In this document: in pieces, positions 9,630 through 13,161 of the stretch
Numbering within the stretch: the stretch's first letter is position 1
Layout: each line of letters begins with the position of its first letter
Assembly: GCA_003118195.1 (NCBI GenBank)
Contig: BEXV01001634.1
Location: 60,485 to 73,645, forward strand
DNA from: Hemicentrotus pulcherrimus
Lineage: Eukaryota > Echinodermata > Echinoidea > Camarodonta > Strongylocentrotidae
Length of the DNA: 13,161 nucleotides
Direction: 5' to 3'
Program-made: the position numbers and the translations under genes
Notes under the pieces: generated by a model
The model's input: only the letters and a program-made list of their open reading frames with translations
The model's database searches: none
Told to the model about the DNA's origin: nothing

Positions 9630-9652
9630 ATTGTGTTTGTGTATGTGTGTGT
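9630..9652. repeat. short TG-rich run
   Basis: An interrupted TG repeat (TGTGTTTGTGTATGTGTGTG) inside the 9550-10121 element. Simple-sequence content only. Confidence 0.6.
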
Positions 9653-9924
9653 TTCGGGATTGCCCAACTAGGCTAGTCTGCAAGCATAGACCCTAATTTG
9701 ACACTTTATCAAAAAATCATTGTGCCTTGAGAGAAGCCTAGCCCAGCTACCTACTGGTACCTACTGGTTGTACCAATATAGGTCAGGAGCAGCTATAGTG
9801 CATGGCCTATGGTAGTCTTATAGTGCAGACTCTCTTTTACGACTGACCAGGGTTTGTGCTTGCAGACTACAACTAGGCGGCCAGTCTCGCTCTAATGGAG
9901 GGAATTCGCACAGAGCGGTAGATA

Positions 9925-9996
9925 TTACGTCATAGTAGCTCTCTCTGATTGGATGACTTTTACCGACTTTTCTTGGGTCGGAATATTCGCCAATCA
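9925..9996. promoter_or_regulatory. promoter-like motif cluster inside the transposon
   Basis: TTACGTCA (9925-9932) is a CRE-like site, reading TGACGTAA on the minus strand. CTGATTGG (9945-9952) is an inverted CCAAT box with NF-Y-type flanks, and CCAATCA (9990-9996) is a CCAAT box on the plus strand. The surrounding 9890-10110 is CpG-rich compared with the depleted background. These are motif matches only; no TATA box or transcript start is demonstrated. Confidence 0.35.
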
Positions 9997-10121
9997 ATGT
10001 AAAACATAAGAAATTCAGATCACTTGTTAAGAGGCCCTCGCTCGCGCTCGTTTTCTCCGACTCGCTTCGCTGGCCAGAATTTACGGACTCCAACAATGCG
10101 AGGGACATCGACAAGAGGCTA

Positions 10122-10130
10122 CATGTATAT
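10122..10130 (+). repeat. target site duplication, right copy
   Basis: CATGTATAT, identical to 9541-9549, immediately follows the CAAGAGGCTA terminus of the 572-bp element. Confidence 0.6.
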
Positions 10131-10173
10131 AAGACACTGTAAGATGTTAGCAAAAACTTAATGAAGACATTAA
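10131..10173 (+). repeat. 43-bp diverged direct repeat, copy 1
   Basis: AAGACACTGTAAGATGTTAG onward to AAGACATTAA aligns with 11077-11119 at about 85% with one small gap. It ends at an unoccupied TTAA (10170-10173), which corresponds to the position where MITE family A sits in the other copy. Confidence 0.55.
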
Positions 10174-10220
10174 TCCTCTTTCAGACATGACACGGCAAAA
10201 CTGTGGCCTTTTTTTATGAC

Positions 10221-10926
10221 TTAAAAGATAAAGTTGAGTTCTGGGGGGTGTTTCACAAAGATCCTAAGTCAAACTTAACTCTAAGTTGAACTTAAAAATT
10301 ATGGAAAGCCATTAGCATCTTTGAAAATATTTTGTAAAAGTTATTTTGAAAGGCATTAATTGTTTACTCAAATCATTTATATTTTCTATCATCAAGGAGG
10401 TTTCATGTTCTGGATGTGGAATTTATAAAAATTCTAAAATACTTGAATTTCTGCTTTTGAATATATTTCATTTTAAGACTCCAATGAATGTCCATAATTT
10501 TTAAGTCCAACTTAGAGTTAAGTTCTACTTAGGATCTTTGTGAAACACCCCCCTGGTCATGCGATTGCATTGTGAAAGAAACAGTGTGGAATCGATCAAG
10601 AAGAGTTGATCATGTAGCATATAAGAATTGGTGTGTACATGTACATACTGCAAGTTACTGGAGTCATCAAAATAATAAGAAATTTGGCCCAGCAATGTAC
10701 ACAGAAAGATGTATATGGGACTACCGGCACACAAACATGTGGCATAAAATTCAGGCCTAATTTTGAAACGGTTACTTGTCATATTTAGAATATAAAGGCT
10801 TTTGAAGAGCCATGCTTTCCAAGCAATATTCTTTCTCTGATGTTCTTCCACACTTGCATACCAACAATCTTAATGAACGCTCACAATTTATTTTCACCTC
10901 TCCCCAGAACTCAACCTTCTCTTCAA
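10221..10926. mobile_element. MITE family B, copy 2 (interrupted by a nested MITE)
   Basis: The left end (10221-10244) begins TTAAAAGATAAAGTTGAGTT. The right end (10904-10926) is its reverse complement with about three substitutions, and its outer TTAA has decayed to TTCAA. After removing the nested 309-bp insert the copy is about 395 bp, close to the 383 bp of copy 1. Shared internal blocks include GCGATTGCATTGTGAAAGAA, GTTGATCATGTAGCAT-like sequence, and AAATTTGGCCCAG followed by a GTACACAGAAAGATGTA block. The right-hand third is more diverged. An extra segment of about 24 bases with GTACATGTAC at 10625-10645 is unique to this copy. Confidence 0.75.
10245..10553. mobile_element. MITE family C, 309 bp, nested inside MITE B
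   Basis: Very long terminal inverted repeats: about 61 bases on the left (10245-10305, starting GGGGTGTTTCACAAAGATCC) and 62 on the right (10491-10552), with about three mismatches. The core between them is AT-rich and non-coding. Comparison with MITE B copy 1, which reads TTCTGGTCCTGCG uninterrupted, places the insertion within TTCTGG. The flanks then show a 3-4 bp duplication, TGG or CTGG, ambiguous because of the adjoining G and C runs. I cannot assign a superfamily from a 3-4 bp duplication and this terminus. It is non-autonomous. Confidence 0.85.
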
Positions 10927-11076
10927 GGTTTTCACATCTCTGTATCTTATACCACAGAGCTCACTGAATAGGCGCAGGAATTTTGTTGCGCACAGTTACC
11001 ATTCATTCACATGTAAAAAATCTGCAGAAGTTCTTTTACAGCAGCCTACTTCATCATATCTGAATGAGCCGTATTA

Positions 11077-11119
11077 AAGACACTAAGAAGATGCTAGCAA
11101 AATCTTATCAAGACATTAC
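11077..11119 (+). repeat. 43-bp diverged direct repeat, copy 2
   Basis: AAGACACTAAGAAGATGCTA onward to AAGACATTAC matches 10131-10173. Its last bases (TTAC, 11116-11119) overlap the left edge of MITE family A copy 2, as expected if that MITE inserted into the TTAA of this repeat and the TTAA later mutated. Confidence 0.5.
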
Positions 11120-11590
11120 AAGGTAATTCAAAGTTTTGGGAAATTTTGAAAATTGGAAAGATAGTGATTCTTTACAATGTTGATATAACGGATGCCCCTT
11201 TGGATGTTTTATAAGCACTAGAAAATTTAGCCCCTGAAACACTTTTGCTCCCAGTAAAGTTTGATCAATTTCAAATAGCGCCTACGACCGTACAATGGTA
11301 GCTGAGACCATGAAAATCTCAGAATATGTAGTTGTGATATATAATTTCCAAACGGGAATAGTTTGATTGGTCGATTTTAGTCAAGAAACATTGTTTTATA
11401 GCTTAATTAATATCTTGACCTTGAGATGGAGCTATACAACATAAAGAGTTTATTATTTACAATTTCATAACTTTAGACTCGATTTCGACCGTGACAACGA
11501 TCACTGAATATTGTAGGATCGCATATGCTTCCAATATGTTCATTTGAACCAAATTCATGACCCCATACCAAAACTTTGTATTACCTTTAA
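11116..11590. mobile_element. MITE family A, copy 2 (about 475 bp, long form)
   Basis: The left end TTACAAGGTAATTCAAAG (from 11116) and the right end ending CTTTGTATTACCTTTAA (to 11590) are inverted repeats; a 20-base core starting AAGGTAAT matches at 19 of 20 positions. The left TTAA is mutated to TTAC. The right 251 bases match copy 1 at 6139-6389. The left 210 bases (about 11130-11338) are missing from copy 1. No coding frame is present. Both copies keep a TGACCTTGA motif (11416-11424 here). A Kolobok-like origin is inferred from the TTAA target. Confidence 0.75.
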
Positions 11591-12010
11591 GGATAGGAAT
11601 GATACAAATTTCTTACAAATGACTCCTACATGTATATAAATTAGTGTTTTCTCATCATTTTGATATTATGAACTGTTATGTACCATACAGGTACAGGACA
11701 TTATAATTCTATTATTTGCACATCCCTTTAAATATATTTCAGCTTAAAAAAAATATGCAGAAAAAAAAATACATAAATATTTCCAACATTTTACAAATAT
11801 ATAATTCTTTGGAATGAATTGAAATATATTTCTATCTTTATCTCACAAAATCATGTAATGTGGTACAAGTGTTGTCTGCATATACACGTACCAAGCATAT
11901 TCCTTTAAAAACGTATATACTGTACATGAACATGAATAACTCATTAAATACATGTACATGTATGTTAACACATATACTGCACATGTACATACATGGGCTA
12001 CTCTACTAGG
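11591..12010. other. AT-rich non-coding spacer
   Basis: No gene or larger repeat is seen. It contains A-runs at about 11745-11770, and a cluster of ACATGTACATGTA palindromes at 11949-11962, with ACATGTACAT again at 11981-11990. Confidence 0.55.
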
Positions 12011-12800
12011 ATTCATTTGTCATCTCCTCTTCTCTTAAACAACAACCCATCTCGAGCAGAAAGGAAGGAGTCTGAGAAACGATGATGTCTTCAAGATATC
12101 AAGATATAAGATAGAAGAACAAAAAGCTGTACCATAAGTGTTTTCCCTTTCACTAAAGCGATGGAAATGTAGAAGTTCATCAAACTATAGTTGCTTGGGG
12201 CAAGACTGAGAACTCTGCTAGTCTTTATCAGCTGTCTCCCTCTTTTTTACAACGACGCCACATCTCGAGCAGAAAGGAAGATTTAGTCCGAGTAGGAAAT
12301 GGTTTAAAGCCTTCAAGAGGTTTAGAAGAACAAAATGCTCATGAGGTGCTTTTCATTGACAGCTACATGTATGAAAAGTAAGAAGTCCAGTAAAGTTTGT
12401 TCTCGCTATATAGATTCATCTTGTCTCCATCAGTAGTTTGAGGGGTATTATGGCAATGTCCTCAAAAGTCTTTACTCACAGATGAAAATGGATGCCTTTC
12501 CTTTTATTTACGACAGAAAGGTTAATGAGACTGTGAGCTTGCGGGATACAGAGCATGGGAGGACAGTATCATCTGAGTGATTGCTAGCTAGAGGATTGAC
12601 TTGGTGGGTCTTCATCGCTGGTTTCTGCCTTCACTGCAATCACGCCACGTCTACGGAAGGAAAAAGTGAGAAACTCCTGTTAGATCTCGAGAATCTAAAA
12701 GGGGGTGTAGCATGAAGAAACTACGTGTCTTTCCCTTGGCCTGACCTTGGGCCAATCGGTAATGATAAGACTACGGACTACGCGACAGCAGTATTCACGT
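12011..12800 (+). repeat. degenerate tandem array, about four units of roughly 200 bp
   Basis: Unit starts marked by TTCATN...TCTCC-like sequence lie near 12012, 12225, 12415 and 12611, giving spacings of about 213, 190 and 196 bp. Units 1 and 2 share CATCTCGAGCAGAAAGGAAG almost exactly (12048 and 12261 regions), then TTCAAGA...TAGAAGAACAAAA and a CAT(A/G)AG(T/G)TG(C/T)TTTTC-like stretch. Unit 4 keeps GCCACGTCTACGGAAGGAAA and ATGAAGAAACTACGTGTCTTTCCC at equivalent positions. Unit 3 is the most diverged and retains only ATGGATGCCTTTCCTTTTATTTAC-like sequence. No reading frame is kept across all units, so a decayed satellite or a structured non-coding repeat is more likely than repeated exons. 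Confidence 0.5.
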
Positions 12801-12875
12801 GCATCCAACCTATGCGTAACCGAAGCGTGAAAAACACTTCGGTCTATTTCGCAAACGCTAGCGCACGCTGACCGT
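12720..12875. promoter_or_regulatory. CpG-dense patch with promoter-type motifs
   Basis: About 15 CpG dinucleotides occur in about 155 bases, against a CpG-poor background. Motifs seen: TGACCTTGG (12742-12750, an extended nuclear-receptor half-site on the minus strand), CCAATCGG (CCAAT box from 12752), GATAAG (GATA type, about 12764), the E-box CACGTG (12796-12801), and the palindrome CGCTAGCG (12856-12863). No TATA box or clear initiator can be fixed. It could be the promoter of a gene beyond the window on either strand. Motif evidence only. Confidence 0.4.
12819..12843. repeat. hairpin within the CpG patch
   Basis: ACCGAAG pairs perfectly with CTTCGGT, and the stem continues past one mismatch with GT/AC around a short A-rich loop. 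It sits between the E-box and the CGCTAGCG palindrome. It may be chance or part of a regulatory cluster. Confidence 0.5.
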
Positions 12876-13083
12876 TAATCAAGTCCATTTGTTTACGTGT
12901 TGTCCAAAAGAAGTTGTAGATGAAGTTAACCAGTATTTGCCATACTACCCCACCTTTAAGTTTGATCTCACAATTCAAAGATATTTTAGACAAGTTGGTG
13001 GCAGATCATGGATACATGGACATACATGTAGAATTTTATACATGAGTGTACAAGTCAAACAAAACTTAATAATAACAAACTAA
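12862..13083 (+). other. weak candidate exon downstream of the CpG patch
   Basis: An open frame of about 73 codons runs from just after an in-frame TAG at 12859 to TAA at 13081-13083. Its middle part (CCPKEVVDEVNQYLPYYPTF, then KFDLTIQRYFRQVGG) is less biased than most chance frames here. Against it: there is no in-frame ATG, no good polypyrimidine-AG acceptor and no strong GTRAGT donor, and the last third degrades into TACATGTA-type sequence. I recognise no domain. It is recorded only because it lies next to a promoter-like patch. Confidence 0.15.
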
Positions 13084-13161
13084 AACAATACATGTACTCT
13101 TTGTGTTGATCAATGTAAGATATTAATGCTTAATTCCCTTTAAAGCTTTTTACAAAATAAT

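Larger units (their letters stand above)
9550..10121. mobile_element. 572-bp non-autonomous DNA transposon with 9-bp target duplication (Mutator-like by inference)
   Basis: The element starts TAGCCTCTTG and ends CAAGAGGCTA, a perfect 10-bp terminal inverted repeat, and is bracketed by 9-bp direct repeats. Two further inverted pairs are nested inside. A 24-base arm (9552-9575) matches the reverse complement of 10012-10035 at 23 of 24 positions. A 21-base arm (9674-9694, TAGTCTGCAAGC...) matches the reverse complement of 9849-9869 at 19 of 21. The structure is therefore foldback-like, with a GC-rich block (10036-10111) between the inner right arm and the right terminus that has no partner on the left. 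A 9-bp duplication is characteristic of Mutator-like elements, though these ends match no family I can name. No transposase frame is present; the 111-codon minus-strand frame at 9818-10153 crosses the element boundary and is judged fortuitous. Confidence 0.65.

Noticed and set aside
9818..10153. 111-codon minus-strand open frame
   Set aside because: It runs across the right boundary and target duplication of the 572-bp transposon and through its inverted repeats and GC-rich block. Its length reflects higher local GC; no domain is recognisable.
10525..10851. 108-codon minus-strand open frame
   Set aside because: It spans the junction between nested MITE C and MITE B copy 2, so the frame is a product of the insertion rather than a gene.
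12048..12110. Box C/D snoRNA in the tandem units (ATGATG and CTGA motifs)
   Set aside because: The motifs are not in the right order or spacing, are not kept in the other units, and no terminal stem is present.
12223..12345. Short frame in tandem unit 2 reading as a hydrophobic stretch followed by a cationic tail (RKWFKAFKRFRR), resembling a cationic peptide precursor
   Set aside because: There is no ATG. An in-frame TAG lies just upstream, the equivalent frame in unit 1 is broken by a TAA, and unit 4 does not preserve it, so there is no evidence of selection for coding.
13128..13143. TTAATTCCCTTTAAAG near the window end as a MITE family A terminus
   Set aside because: Only about 10 bases resemble the family end, the interior does not match, and the window stops shortly after.
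1..13161. CRISPR array, prokaryotic operon or viral genes
   Set aside because: No regularly spaced short repeats, no ribosome-binding-site plus ORF series and no recognisable viral or phage protein. The splice signals and MITEs indicate animal nuclear DNA.

Overview
This window looks like non-coding, transposon-rich nuclear DNA from an animal. The only protein-coding evidence is what appears to be the last exon of an unrecognised plus-strand gene. The reasons are an AT-rich composition with few open frames longer than 100 codons, a textbook animal 3' splice site at about 1215, several short inverted-repeat transposons (MITEs), tRNA-derived fragments and microsatellites. The very frequent palindrome TACATGTA and the recurrent TACCGGTA suggest a marine invertebrate (mollusc, echinoderm or lancelet type), but the sequence alone cannot settle the phylum. 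There is no sign of bacterial operons, CRISPR, phage or virus genes.

Layout. 1-130: a poly-G edge, then the 3' half of a tRNA-like sequence ending in a T6 run. 129-1140: probable intron. 1139-1215: CT-rich microsatellite that doubles as the polypyrimidine tract of a splice acceptor. 1216-1521: terminal exon of 101 codons, with a basic start and a Gly/Glu-rich acidic tail. 1522-6125: probable 3' UTR and intergenic DNA with a few hairpins and a decayed repeat. 6126-11590: a cluster of small DNA transposons. Two TTAA-flanked MITE families are each present twice (family A at 6126-6389 and 11116-11590; family B at 7275-7657 and 10221-10926). A third MITE (family C, 10245-10553) is nested inside the second B copy, and a 572-bp element with 10-bp perfect terminal inverted repeats and a perfect 9-bp target duplication lies at 9550-10121. 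A minus-strand tRNA-Gly-like pseudogene is at 6843-6905. 12011-12800: about four degenerate units of a roughly 200-bp tandem repeat running into a CpG-dense patch (12720-12875) with CCAAT, E-box and nuclear-receptor-like motifs, which could be a promoter.

The parts do not form a pathway. The main content is an insertion history: family B inserted, then family C inserted into it, and the family A copy next to it occupies a TTAA site whose empty relative survives about 1 kb away. I did not find a convincing new biological system. The items most worth checking are the 9550-10121 element with its built-in CpG/CRE/CCAAT segment, the nested MITE, and the tandem array next to the CpG patch.
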